DNA from: Rickettsiales bacterium
Lineage (GTDB): Bacteria > Pseudomonadota > Alphaproteobacteria > Rickettsiales > UBA1997
NCBI GenBank assembly: GCA_031284025.1
Contig: JAITAR010000012.1
Location: 1 to 24,811, forward strand
DNA length: 24,811 bases
Direction: 5' to 3'
Of the stretch, positions 16,628 through 23,705 are shown one piece after another (position 1 is the stretch's first letter; every line of letters begins with the position of its first letter). The translations under genes were made by a program, and so were the position numbers. The notes beneath the pieces were generated by a model that was not told where the DNA came from, did not search any database, and worked only from the letters and a program-made list of their open reading frames with translations.

Positions 16628-17353
16628 ATGAATATAGCTAGGAAACTGGGAAGTGGGGTAGCAAGGATAGCTACAAGCTTGGTAGGAGGGCTGAAGAATA
16701 AATTTGACACCAGGGATCCGAAGAACTGGTATGGGCGCATCTTCGGTACTATATATTTTACTATTCTATTTATTTCCTGCCTGAATTTCAAAAACCTATA
16801 TTTATTCCTTATTTTAGGACTCTGTGTACATTCCACCGGCGTGCTGGTTTTAGCTTTAGAGCAGAAACGGGAAAGTGAATTTGCCAAAAAAATCATCAAC
16901 CCTCTGCTGCTGCAGTTGTACCTAGCTTTACCCTGCGCCTCTCTAATTTATCTTTCTAGAATGGGAAAATCCAATGATATCTTTCTATGGCTGTTTTTGA
17001 CAGTGGTGTCTGTTAAGATATCAGTGTATCTATTTGAAAATATCTACGGGGGTGGAATTTTGTTAAAAAAACTACATCCTACAAAAACTATACTGGGACT
17101 TGTTGGTTCTGTTGTAATTGGCATTCTGATTGGATTGGTATCCTCTCTATTTCTAAAACAAAAACTCATTCACTTTACAGCCATAAATTTATCTTTAGTT
17201 TTGCTAATTCATCTGCAGGATATCTTAAACTACAGAATAAAAAACTATTATCTAGACCAGAGAGAAGATGCGTTGATCAGCATGTATAATAATCTAGTTT
17301 TTGTAGTACCCTTCGTTTCATCTTTAATTATGCTAGGAGCTATCAGGGTGTGA
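16628..17353 (+). CDS. CdsA-like membrane protein lacking the CdsA signature
   Basis: This 241-residue multi-pass protein resembles phosphatidate cytidylyltransferase (CDP-diglyceride synthase). After a basic, partly amphipathic N-terminus come about six hydrophobic segments, and the block LHPTKTILGLVGSVVIG (149-165) corresponds to the family's conserved S-P-x-K-T-W-E-G region. The C-terminal catalytic signature of CdsA (S-x-x-K-R, K-D, P-G-H-G-G, D-R-x-D) is not preserved: the corresponding stretch near 198-228 reads DILNYRIKNYYLDQREDALI then SMYNNLVFVVPF, with the PGHGG and DR-D parts missing. The Asp usually found before the GxxxG region is also absent (SVKISVYLFE). It may be a non-catalytic paralogue or a decaying copy. 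Its stop is three bases from the next gene's GTG, so they share a transcript. Confidence 0.6.
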   Translation: MNIARKLGSGVARIATSLVGGLKNKFDTRDPKNWYGRIFGTIYFTILFISCLNFKNLYLFLILGLCVHSTGVLVLALEQKRESEFAKKIINPLLLQLYLALPCASLIYLSRMGKSNDIFLWLFLTVVSVKISVYLFENIYGGGILLKKLHPTKTILGLVGSVVIGILIGLVSSLFLKQKLIHFTAINLSLVLLIHLQDILNYRIKNYYLDQREDALISMYNNLVFVVPFVSSLIMLGAIRV

Positions 17354-17356
17354 ATA

Positions 17357-17845
17357 GTGAAAATATTATCCATTCGAAGGCTACAGCCATTGCTGCTGGC
17401 TGCCATTTTACTCCAGCACAGCTGGGCCGTAGCTGGATCTATGACAAAGGTAGAGATTGGAACGAATTTTATGTCTCTCAAAGCAAATGAAGTTAACATA
17501 AGAGCGGGCCCAGGCAGAGATTTCCCCATAGCATGTACCTATAGACTAAGATACGTTCCAGTTATGGTGGTGGGTAAATATGATAAATGGTCCAAGATTG
17601 TCGACAAAGACGGTGATGGTGGTTGGATCAGTGAAAATTTACTATCAAAGACGAGAACAGTCATAACTATAAATGAGAAACAGTTTCTCTACCATAATTT
17701 CAACGAATTATCCTTTCCAATTTTTCGAGTCGAAAAGAACGTTGTTGGAAAACTGATAAAATGTAAAAAACAAAGATGCAGAGTAAGGATTGGAAAAATC
17801 AAAGGCTGGCTAAACAAATCGGACATATGGGGCTATTCCAGCTAA
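17357..17845 (+). CDS. Secreted bacterial SH3-domain protein (DUF1058/SH3_4 family)
   Basis: The 162-residue protein has a signal peptide (basic MKILSIRR then a hydrophobic core, cleavage near AVA at residue 26). It is followed by an SH3_4 domain: EVNIRAGPGRDFPIACTYRL, VPVMVVGKYDKWSKIVDKDG, GGWISENLLSKTRTVI. A second, shorter SH3-like repeat follows (KNVVGKLIKCKKQRCRVRIG, GWLNKSDIWGY). This two-repeat layout is typical of alphaproteobacterial DUF1058 proteins, thought to act in the periplasm, possibly binding peptidoglycan. The GTG at 17357 is chosen because it starts the signal peptide. The closest Shine-Dalgarno-like AGGAG is about 17 nt away inside the preceding gene, so translational coupling is likely. 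It is convergent with recA, with only eight bases between stops. Confidence 0.85.
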   Translation: MKILSIRRLQPLLLAAILLQHSWAVAGSMTKVEIGTNFMSLKANEVNIRAGPGRDFPIACTYRLRYVPVMVVGKYDKWSKIVDKDGDGGWISENLLSKTRTVITINEKQFLYHNFNELSFPIFRVEKNVVGKLIKCKKQRCRVRIGKIKGWLNKSDIWGYSS

Positions 17846-17853
17846 ATTTAAAA

Positions 17854-18963
17854 CTATTCTCCTCCCGCAGATTCGTCTTCTCCGCTGGTGCCAACCACCA
17901 GCTTAGCTGGTGAAGAATTTAATTTATCTTTTATTTTCAGCTCTATTTCTCGGGAAACCTCTGGATTCGATCTAAGGTACTCCTTTGTATTCTCCTTACC
18001 CTGCCCAAGCCTCTCGCCTCCGTGGGAATACCATGAACCAGATTTCTCTAGCACGCCGTACTCGACACCCAGATCAACTATTTCGCTTAGTTTGGATATT
18101 CCTTCTCCGTAGTATATCTCAACATTTGCGACTCTGAATGGAGGAGCAACCTTATTCTTAACAATCTTAACGATTGTTGTGTTACCAACTATCTGCTCCC
18201 TATTTTTTATAGTTCCAGTTTTTCTTATGTCCATTCTAACAGAAGCATAGAATTTTAGCGCATTGCCACCAGTGGTAGTTTCCGGTGAACCAAACATTAT
18301 CCCGATTTTCATTCTTATCTGGTTTATAAAAATCACCGTGCTGTTTGTCCTTGAAATTGAGCCCGTCAATTTTCTAAGAGCTTTACTCATCAATCTAGCC
18401 TGGAGGCCCATTTGATTCTCATCCATGTTACCATCCAATTCCACCTTTGGAACCAACGCCGCCACCGAATCTATGATTATCAGATCCATAGCTCCAGATC
18501 TGACCAGAGTATCAGCTATCTCCAATCCTTCTTCTCCACAGGAAGGCTGAGAAATCACCAACTCTTCCAGATTAACTCCAAGAGATTTCGCATAGGATGG
18601 ATCGAATGCATGTTCCGCATCTATAAAGGCACAGGTCATGTTCGCCTTTTGAGCTTCAGCTATGGCATGCAGTGCCAGTGTCGTTTTGCCAGAACTTTCG
18701 GGTCCGTAGATCTCTACAATTCTACCTCTTGGATATCCACCGACACCCAAAGCCGTATCTATGGCCAACGAGCCTGAAGATATCACCTGTATATCCTCTA
18801 TCGGCCTTTGGCCAAATTTCATCGCAGACCCTTTGCCAAATTGTTTATCAATCTGCATCAGAGCCACCTCCAGCGCCCTTTTCTTTTCAGGATTCATAGC
18901 TGGCGCTGCCTCTGTCGCCAAATTGCCCGTACTCTTCTGCTTCTCTAGCGATACTTTTACCAT
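17854..18963 (-). CDS. recA: Recombinase A
   Basis: RecA forms filaments on single-stranded DNA, drives homologous pairing and activates LexA cleavage. All core motifs are present: [20 protein letters not shown], Walker A GPESSGKT, the [15 protein letters not shown] block, Walker B region [15 protein letters not shown], loop L1 near EMDGN-like [11 protein letters not shown], and loop L2 region [20 protein letters not shown]. The acidic C-terminal tail ends [10 protein letters not shown]. Three starts are possible: GTG 18990, ATG 18987 and ATG 18963. The last gives 369 residues, closest to the family, while the first two have an AGGA 8-11 nt upstream; I list the last. A promoter and a small broken frame lie directly upstream, with 29 nt from that frame's stop to the GTG. 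Confidence 0.96.
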   Translation of the reverse strand: MVKVSLEKQKSTGNLATEAAPAMNPEKKRALEVALMQIDKQFGKGSAMKFGQRPIEDIQVISSGSLAIDTALGVGGYPRGRIVEIYGPESSGKTTLALHAIAEAQKANMTCAFIDAEHAFDPSYAKSLGVNLEELVISQPSCGEEGLEIADTLVRSGAMDLIIIDSVAALVPKVELDGNMDENQMGLQARLMSKALRKLTGSISRTNSTVIFINQIRMKIGIMFGSPETTTGGNALKFYASVRMDIRKTGTIKNREQIVGNTTIVKIVKNKVAPPFRVANVEIYYGEGISKLSEIVDLGVEYGVLEKSGSWYSHGGERLGQGKENTKEYLRSNPEVSREIELKIKDKLNSSPAKLVVGTSGEDESAGGE

Positions 18964-19019
18964 ATTGCCTATAAAAAAATTCCTCATCACGAGAACTGTC
19001 CTGAGATTCTAGGTTCTTT

Positions 19020-19204
19020 CTATAAAAAGTAAAGTGTTCCCGAATGATTCGACTCTACCCTAAAATCCTTGATAGTTAGATCTTTCTCCCTGCTATGTTC
19101 ATCTATAGTAATATTCCTACTGAGAAAATGAAAGAATATTACCGCTTCACCGAAGTTAGTTTTAATTTCTACTGTTTTTTCCGAATCGCAGCTATGTTTG
19201 ACAT
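19020..19204 (-). pseudogene. Small frame upstream of recA, broken by a one-base shift at an A6 run
   Basis: An ATG at 19202-19204 is preceded, five bases away, by a strong Shine-Dalgarno AAGGAG (19210-19215). It encodes MSNIAAIRKKQ and then stops at TAG (19169-19171). The codons CGG-AAA-AAA span six A residues (plus-strand T run 19175-19180). With one more A the reading passes into a frame open to 19020: after RKK it continues TVEIKTNFGEAVIFFHFLSR, then NITIDEHSREKDLTIKDF and ends near HSGTLYFL, about 61 residues in total. The downstream frame has no start of its own. I do not recognise the product. It could be a recent pseudogene, a sequencing or assembly indel, slippage, or an 11-residue leader peptide with a chance-open frame after it. 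Confidence 0.5.
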
Positions 19205-19224
19205 GGCAACTCCTTAAAAAATGA

Positions 19225-19253
19225 TATATAGACTATTGATATAATATTTTCAA
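19225..19253 (-). promoter_or_regulatory. Candidate promoter for the small frame and recA
   Basis: On the minus strand TTGAAA (19248-19253, five of six consensus) and TATATA (19225-19230) are exactly 17 nt apart. Predicted initiation near 19218 leaves a 5' leader of about 14 nt that contains AAGGAG just before the ATG at 19204. No alphaproteobacterial SOS box (GTTC-N7-GTTC) was seen nearby. Confidence 0.5.
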
Positions 19254-19392
19254 ATTATAATGTTATGCGGTCGTTGGTCGGTCGGTAGAAAGATTGACTA
19301 AAATAACTGGCTGATTCGTCGACTGTTTATTGGCCAATTCAATGGTGTTTGGGAAGGCTGAAAAAGTAATTTAATAGTTGGAGAATATATTT

Positions 19393-19890
19393 ATGAGATT
19401 AGAGAAATTTAGAATTTTTGCCATAGCAATTCTGCTAGCCATAACTATGGGTAGTTTGTGTGTACGGAGAACAGATGCTAGTTCACAGAGAAATCATAGA
19501 GAAAATGACGCCTTATATATTGATGGAGAATACTGTGGAGATTATCCCGGAGGAATTTATGGTTTCGAACGTGACCTAGAAGAAGCTAACACTTTAGCTA
19601 ATCTTCTTTCGAAGGTCATAGAATTTTGCAAACTATTTCCTAGTGCAAATAGCAGCTCATCGTCAAGTGGACAAAGGAAAAATGACAGTAACAGAGCAAA
19701 GAATAATCGAGAGACCGGAGAAAACATCAATTTGAAACAATTAGAAAAAGAGTTTAAAGCAAATAAATTACAAATTAATCTTATGTGGCGTGGTTTTAAA
19801 TGTTATAAACGTGAGAAAGAACGCGAGTTAGAGTCAATTTTAAAAAATCCTCTTGTCATGTTATTTTTACGGTATAATTATTTTTATTAA
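19393..19890 (+). CDS. Unrecognised secreted protein, Ser-rich linker
   Basis: I do not recognise this 165-residue protein. The ATG at 19393 is preferred over the TTG at 19378 because GGAG (19380-19383) lies nine bases before it and the resulting N-terminus is a good signal peptide (MRLEKFRIFAIAILLAITMG, cleavage near TDA, about residue 29). The mature part has a Tyr/Gly/Cys-rich section (YIDGEYCGDYPGGIYGFERD), a short helix with EFCKLFP, a Ser/Asn/Lys-rich linker (about 87-115), and a basic helical C-terminus ending in a hydrophobic LVMLFLRYNYFY. Two mature-region cysteines before the linker (CG and EFCK) could form a disulfide. It diverges from recA, and a strong hairpin follows it. A secreted effector or envelope protein is possible but not shown. 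Confidence 0.65.
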   Translation: MRLEKFRIFAIAILLAITMGSLCVRRTDASSQRNHRENDALYIDGEYCGDYPGGIYGFERDLEEANTLANLLSKVIEFCKLFPSANSSSSSSGQRKNDSNRAKNNRETGENINLKQLEKEFKANKLQINLMWRGFKCYKREKERELESILKNPLVMLFLRYNYFY

Positions 19891-19912
19891 AATAAACAGT
19901 TATATTACAGAT

Positions 19913-19955
19913 AAACTTTACTGGTTTACATCATTATTAAACCAGTAAAGTTTTT
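19913..19955 (+). terminator. Perfect 16-bp hairpin with T-run, probably bidirectional
   Basis: AAACTTTACTGGTTTA (19913-19928) and TAAACCAGTAAAGTTT (19938-19953) pair perfectly around a nine-base loop, followed by T to 19955. It lies 23 nt after the secreted-protein gene and on the far side of convergent birA, so it can end transcription from both directions. Confidence 0.8.
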
Positions 19956-20028
19956 GTGCCGAGCTTAAAAAATTGCCATTTTGCTTAGTGTAGCTCCAGT
20001 CCTGGTCATCTTCACTAAAAAAATCTCT

Positions 20029-20730
20029 CTAAAAAATATCACCGGAGCTTATGTAGAACTTTTCATCATTTTTATCGAGTATTAAAGAGCCGTCCAGGTC
20101 TATACCGTCGAATATGCCGCTCATTTCATCGGAGTCAATTTTAACTTTTATTGTTTTTCCCAGATTATAGGCATAGGTCAGCCACTCGTCTCTTATGCTG
20201 ATAAAGCTATGGGCATCGAATTTTTCTGTGTAGAATTCAAAGTTTTTCAGAAATTCACTAACTATGGCATCTTTTTTAACCAAAAGTCCCTCTGCTTCGA
20301 GATTTGTTGCCCTAAATAAAGCATTGCCTGCTAGTTCTGGATGCTTATCTATATTTAGACCAATTCCTATGATTAAAATATTATTTTGTTGATCAATTTC
20401 CATTAGAATTCCACAGACTTTCTTGTTATTTACGAGAATATCATTTGGCCACTTTATTTTTATGTTTATTCTTTCATCGGTCAGTTTTTCTATAGTCTTA
20501 ACCATAGCTAATGTTGTCAGAAATATAAAATTAGCATAGTTGTCCATTCGCTTATCTACATCAATGGATAAGCTCATATAAAGATTTTCTGACTCATCGG
20601 ACACCCAGACACGGTTTTGTTTCCCTCTGCCTTTAGTCTGTTTTTTTGCAATAATTGCAGTGTTTACTGGATAGGATTTTATTAAATCCATCGTTGAAGT
20701 AACTTCATTAAAAAAATATATTTTAAACAT
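20029..20730 (-). CDS. birA: Biotin-protein ligase (BirA without repressor domain)
   Basis: This enzyme activates biotin with ATP and attaches it to the biotin carrier protein of acetyl-CoA or propionyl-CoA carboxylase. The 233-residue protein is a group I ligase: it starts directly with the catalytic domain and lacks the DNA-binding helix-turn-helix. Motifs are EVTSTMD (9-15), the biotinyl-AMP loop KGRGKQNRVW (33-42; the usual GRGRxGRxW with KQN in the middle), LYMSLSI, IKWPNDILVNNKKVCGILME (92-111) and GIGLNID (122-128). A C-terminal SH3-like domain follows (GKTIKVKIDSDEMSGIFDGI). The ATG at 20730 gives the standard N-terminus. Upstream lies a repeat-rich spacer with a plausible promoter. 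Confidence 0.93.
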   Translation of the reverse strand: MFKIYFFNEVTSTMDLIKSYPVNTAIIAKKQTKGRGKQNRVWVSDESENLYMSLSIDVDKRMDNYANFIFLTTLAMVKTIEKLTDERINIKIKWPNDILVNNKKVCGILMEIDQQNNILIIGIGLNIDKHPELAGNALFRATNLEAEGLLVKKDAIVSEFLKNFEFYTEKFDAHSFISIRDEWLTYAYNLGKTIKVKIDSDEMSGIFDGIDLDGSLILDKNDEKFYISSGDIF

Positions 20731-21042
20731 TATATACCTATTTTATTATTATATAGCCAGTCTATTTGTTGATTAGTTTTTAGTCAACAGTAGATCAACA
20801 ATTTGTTAACAATTGGAATTCCCTATCCTCTGAGTTTCTCTAGGCCTTATCAACATGGTGTCAATACAGTAAACCTGAGATAGTAACATGTTAATTTTCT
20901 GTTGAAGAATACTAGTTTATTGTTAATAAAAGTTATCAACAATTTCACCAACAGACTATTATCATTTCTCTGTTAATAACCGATAAGATTGATAAATACT
21001 GATCAGAAGTTTTGCTAAACGAATACTTAGTTACTAATTAAT
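20731..21042. other. AT-rich spacer with DnaA-box-like repeats, candidate origin or regulatory region
   Basis: This 312-nt non-coding stretch contains two exact copies of TTATCAACA (20847-20855 and 20933-20941), one mismatch from the DnaA consensus TTATCCACA, and an inverted near-copy TGTTGATTA (20767-20775). It also has the palindrome TTGTTAACAA (20803-20812) and related GTTAATAA elements near 20922 and 20972. An AT-rich run lies between the boxes. The density of related elements is unlike other spacers here. Origin function is a hypothesis; the flanking genes (birA, bamE-like) are not typical origin neighbours. Confidence 0.35.
20759..20787 (-). promoter_or_regulatory. Candidate sigma-70-like promoter for birA
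   Basis: On the minus strand TTGACT (20782-20787) and TAGACT (20759-20764) are 17 nt apart and would initiate about 20 nt before the birA ATG. The -10 matches four of six consensus bases. It overlaps a DnaA-box-like TGTTGATTA (plus, 20767-20775). Confidence 0.35.
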
Positions 21043-21420
21043 CTAATTTTCTTTTAAATCATAGTTTTTAATGTTACGAGTCTCCATGTCCTCTAAGCTG
21101 CCAAAGTTCGTTCTCTTCATATATCTATGATCAACAATCCCATCATTTTTGTCAAAATATACCAGCAGTATTACCTCTTCCCTAATTTTTTTAGGCATGA
21201 AGTTAAAATTCTCAGTTTTATAGTAGTAGTACAGCCAAACATTCGAATCTAGCTCTAGGCTTGGATACCCTAAATTTTTAATTAGACTATTCTTTGTAGG
21301 ATTGTAAGCCATAAAATTATCTACCTTATCCTGCTGTACTATAAACTGTGAACCGTTGTGCTTCACAAAGCTACATGCTGCACAGGAAAAAAACAAAATA
21401 GCGGTATAAAACTTTCTCAT
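21043..21420 (-). CDS. bamE: BamE-like (SmpA/OmlA) small lipoprotein
   Basis: BamE is an outer-membrane lipoprotein of the BAM beta-barrel assembly complex. From the ATG at 21418-21420 the product is 125 residues, starting MRKFYTAILFFSCAACSFVK, a basic plus hydrophobic leader with a somewhat atypical lipobox Cys near residue 16. The mature region follows the SmpA/OmlA plan: a helix pair with TKNSLIKNLGYPSLELD (the usual x-V-x-x-x-L-G-x-P segment), then NVWLYYYY (W-x-Y), and the strand REEVILLVYFDKNDGIVDHR. An ATG nine codons earlier would put polar residues ahead of the leader, so I prefer the internal one. Neither start has a Shine-Dalgarno. A promoter with a perfect TTGACA is visible upstream. 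Assignment is by pattern, moderately sure. Confidence 0.65.
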   Translation of the reverse strand: MRKFYTAILFFSCAACSFVKHNGSQFIVQQDKVDNFMAYNPTKNSLIKNLGYPSLELDSNVWLYYYYKTENFNFMPKKIREEVILLVYFDKNDGIVDHRYMKRTNFGSLEDMETRNIKNYDLKEN

Positions 21421-21522
21421 ATAATTCTGTAGGAAAATCTGTCCCATTGTAATTCTACGATTATTTATTGTAAATAGCAGAGAATAATTTGGAACTACTG
21501 TATTTTCTACTATTAGGGTTAG

Positions 21523-21551
21523 ATAATTCTTTAGATTAATCTTTTTGTCAA
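21523..21551 (-). promoter_or_regulatory. Candidate sigma-70-like promoter for the BamE-like gene
   Basis: On the minus strand a perfect -35 TTGACA (21546-21551) is followed after 17 nt by AATTAT (21523-21528, four of six). It predicts a leader of about 95 nt to the ATG at 21420. Confidence 0.45.
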
Positions 21552-21679
21552 GATATCTCTGGAATAAAAGTTAATAGAAATGAAGACAGCGGATGGGAAT
21601 TGTTTTCCAGAATAATCTACTTGTTTTTATTAAAATATAACCTAGCGTTTAGTTCATTAGCTATATCGGTTAGTTCTTG

Positions 21680-22006
21680 ATGCTAAAGGGTACGGTATTA
21701 GATTTTGTGGTAGAGCAGCTGGATAATTTCAAAATTGAGAATATAGAAGTTATAGCAATAGGCAAAAAAACTTCCATTGCAGAGCAGCTGGTGGTGGGTA
21801 CGGGGAGAAGTGAGAAACATATAGAATCTACTATGGAACAGCTTAGACTACTTTTAAAGGAGAATAGCATTAGAGCTAGAACCCTCGATGGTAGAAGTAG
21901 CGGTTGGATTGTCCTAGATCTTGATGACATATTAGTGAATCTTTTCACAGAAGAATGCAGAAATAAATATAAACTGGAACAACTGTGGACAAAAGAGATA
22001 AAGTAG
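21680..22006 (+). CDS. rsfS: Ribosome silencing factor RsfS
   Basis: RsfS binds L14 on the large ribosomal subunit and blocks subunit joining under starvation. The 108-residue protein shows the family plan: VEQLDNFKIENIEVIAIGKK (early helix and strand), SIAEQLVVGTGRSEKHIEST (usual D-x-x-V-I-x-T-G-x-S-x-R-H block, with VVGTGRSEKHI), then LDGRSSGWIVLDLDDILVNL (typical G-x-x-x-x-x-W-I-L-x-D-x-G-D-x-x-V-H), ending with a helix corresponding to R-x-x-Y-x-L-E-x-L-W (RNKYKLEQLW). The ATG at 21680 directly follows an in-frame TTG at 21677; no Shine-Dalgarno distinguishes them. The 3' end overlaps metG by 22 nt in a different frame, implying coupled translation. Confidence 0.93.
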   Translation: MLKGTVLDFVVEQLDNFKIENIEVIAIGKKTSIAEQLVVGTGRSEKHIESTMEQLRLLLKENSIRARTLDGRSSGWIVLDLDDILVNLFTEECRNKYKLEQLWTKEIK

Positions 22007-23682
22007 AGAACATTTACCTGACAACGCCGATATACTATGTGAATTCAGAGCCCCACATAGGCGGTGTATATACCACTCTCATGGCGGACATAGTTTGCAG
22101 GTTTAGCCATCTTAATGGTAGAGATGTGTGGTTTCTCACTGGAACCGATGAGCATGGACAGAAAATTCAGCAGTCTGCAAGGGACGCCAATATGGAAGAG
22201 AAAGAATTCGTTGACAAAATGGCCAAAAAATTTGTTGACGTTTCTAACTATATGAAATTCGGCTATAGTGATTTTATAAGAACAACTGAGACTAGACATA
22301 CAGAATTTGTTCAGTATATCTGGGGAAAACTTGTTAGCAATGGTTGGATATATAGAGGCAAATATTCTGGCTGGTATTGTGTAAGTGACGAAGCCTATTA
22401 CACGGAGAATGAACTCCTAAAGTCGCAGAGCGGAGAATTGCGAACTACTCTGAATAAGTCTGTGGAATGGAAAGAGGAGGATGCCTATTTCTTCAAGTTA
22501 GGAAAGTTTCAAAAAATTCTTCTGGATTTATATAGTGAAAACGATTTCATACAGCCTAGCTACAGAAAAAACGAAGTTATAGCCTTCGTTAGTGGTAAAA
22601 GTATAAAAGAGTTGGAAACGGAAAAGCCTCTACAGGGCTATTTAAAAGATCTATCCATATCTAGAAATAGTTTTACCTGGGGGATAAAAATCCCCTGTGA
22701 CTGTAGCGGCAAAAAATTAATAGATCACAGTGAATGGACTGAAGGCCTGGATGATAGCGAGAAACATGTAATATATGTTTGGCTGGACGCGCTATTTAAT
22801 TATCAGTCAGCTCTGAAGAGTAATAATCTATTTGAAAAATTTTGGAAGAATGCTAAGGTGGTACATCTGGTGGGTAAGGATATTTTAAGATTTCATGCGG
22901 TATATTGGCCAGCACTTTTGATAGCTGTAGAGTATCGGGAGGAGGAGATTGATAGACTTAGTGTGGCGGAAGATGTTATCGAAAAAAACATAATTCCAGC
23001 AACGGTCTTTGCGCATGGCTGGTGGACAAGGGATGGTAAAAAAATATCAAAATCTGCGGGCAATTCTATAGGTATTAGAAATGAGGTGGAGTTTTTATCT
23101 TCGGAATTTTCTATAGACGAAGACACAGCTATAGACTACATAAAATACTATCTAGCTACGGAAACATCTTTTGGAGCCGATGGAGATTATTCGAGGATCA
23201 GACTTATAGAAAGAATTAATGCTGAGCTTGTGAACAACATAGGAAATCTTATACAGCGCGCATTAGTCATGATGGAGAGGAATTTTGCTGGAGTTCTAGA
23301 GGAAATAGAGATTAATCCTGACTATAAAATCAAAGAACTTCTGACTCATGGGACTATAAATGAATTCGATTTTATAGCATATAAGAATCTCATCATTACT
23401 ATATCAACGGCAGCTAATAACTACATGGAGCAGGTGGCGCCATGGAACCTGTTAAAGGCCAACAGCATTGGTGAAGCAGCTAATGCACTGACTAATGTGG
23501 TCCGCGACATTATTAGAATAGCTATTCTACTGCAAATTTTCTGCCCTCATATAGCTGGGAAGATTTTAGATTACTTTGGTCTGGCCGATAGAAAATTCGT
23601 TATCCTCTACGGAGACAGTAGCCGCATAGCCAGACGGAAATTAACCAAACCCATTGGATTTTTCCCGCGGCTAAAAAAATAG
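21985..23682 (+). CDS. metG: Methionyl-tRNA synthetase
   Basis: This class I synthetase charges tRNA-Met. The 565-residue protein begins at GTG inside rsfS. It has the nucleotide motif TTPIYYVNSEPHIGGVYTTL in which HIGG (24-27) replaces HIGH, then FLTGTDEHGQKI. The knuckle region GWYCVSDEAYYTENEL lacks the four-cysteine zinc site, which marks the metal-free MetG form common in alphaproteobacteria. KISKS (353-357) is the catalytic loop, a conservative variant of KMSKS. GNLIQRALVM and VAPWNLLK belong to the anticodon-binding helical domain. There is no C-terminal tRNA-binding (EMAP) extension. The start is supported because the conserved block begins ten residues later and no other start codon is available. 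Confidence 0.97.
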   Translation: MDKRDKVENIYLTTPIYYVNSEPHIGGVYTTLMADIVCRFSHLNGRDVWFLTGTDEHGQKIQQSARDANMEEKEFVDKMAKKFVDVSNYMKFGYSDFIRTTETRHTEFVQYIWGKLVSNGWIYRGKYSGWYCVSDEAYYTENELLKSQSGELRTTLNKSVEWKEEDAYFFKLGKFQKILLDLYSENDFIQPSYRKNEVIAFVSGKSIKELETEKPLQGYLKDLSISRNSFTWGIKIPCDCSGKKLIDHSEWTEGLDDSEKHVIYVWLDALFNYQSALKSNNLFEKFWKNAKVVHLVGKDILRFHAVYWPALLIAVEYREEEIDRLSVAEDVIEKNIIPATVFAHGWWTRDGKKISKSAGNSIGIRNEVEFLSSEFSIDEDTAIDYIKYYLATETSFGADGDYSRIRLIERINAELVNNIGNLIQRALVMMERNFAGVLEEIEINPDYKIKELLTHGTINEFDFIAYKNLIITISTAANNYMEQVAPWNLLKANSIGEAANALTNVVRDIIRIAILLQIFCPHIAGKILDYFGLADRKFVILYGDSSRIARRKLTKPIGFFPRLKK

Positions 23683-23705
23683 ATGAAGAATAATTTTGAT
23701 TTTCA

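Noticed and set aside
16447..16899. 150-codon open frame opposite the CdsA-like gene
   Set aside because: It overlaps the well-supported plus-strand gene, has no ribosome site and no recognisable family; its hydrophobicity mirrors the membrane segments on the other strand.
19175..19181. Programmed -1 ribosomal frameshift heptamer
   Set aside because: The A run is in the wrong phase for A-AAA-AAC relative to the ATG frame, and no convincing downstream stimulatory structure was seen.
18991..19392. SOS/LexA box for recA
   Set aside because: No GTTC-N7-GTTC or close variant with correct spacing was found; a GAAC...GTTC pair near 18993-19016 has the wrong spacing.
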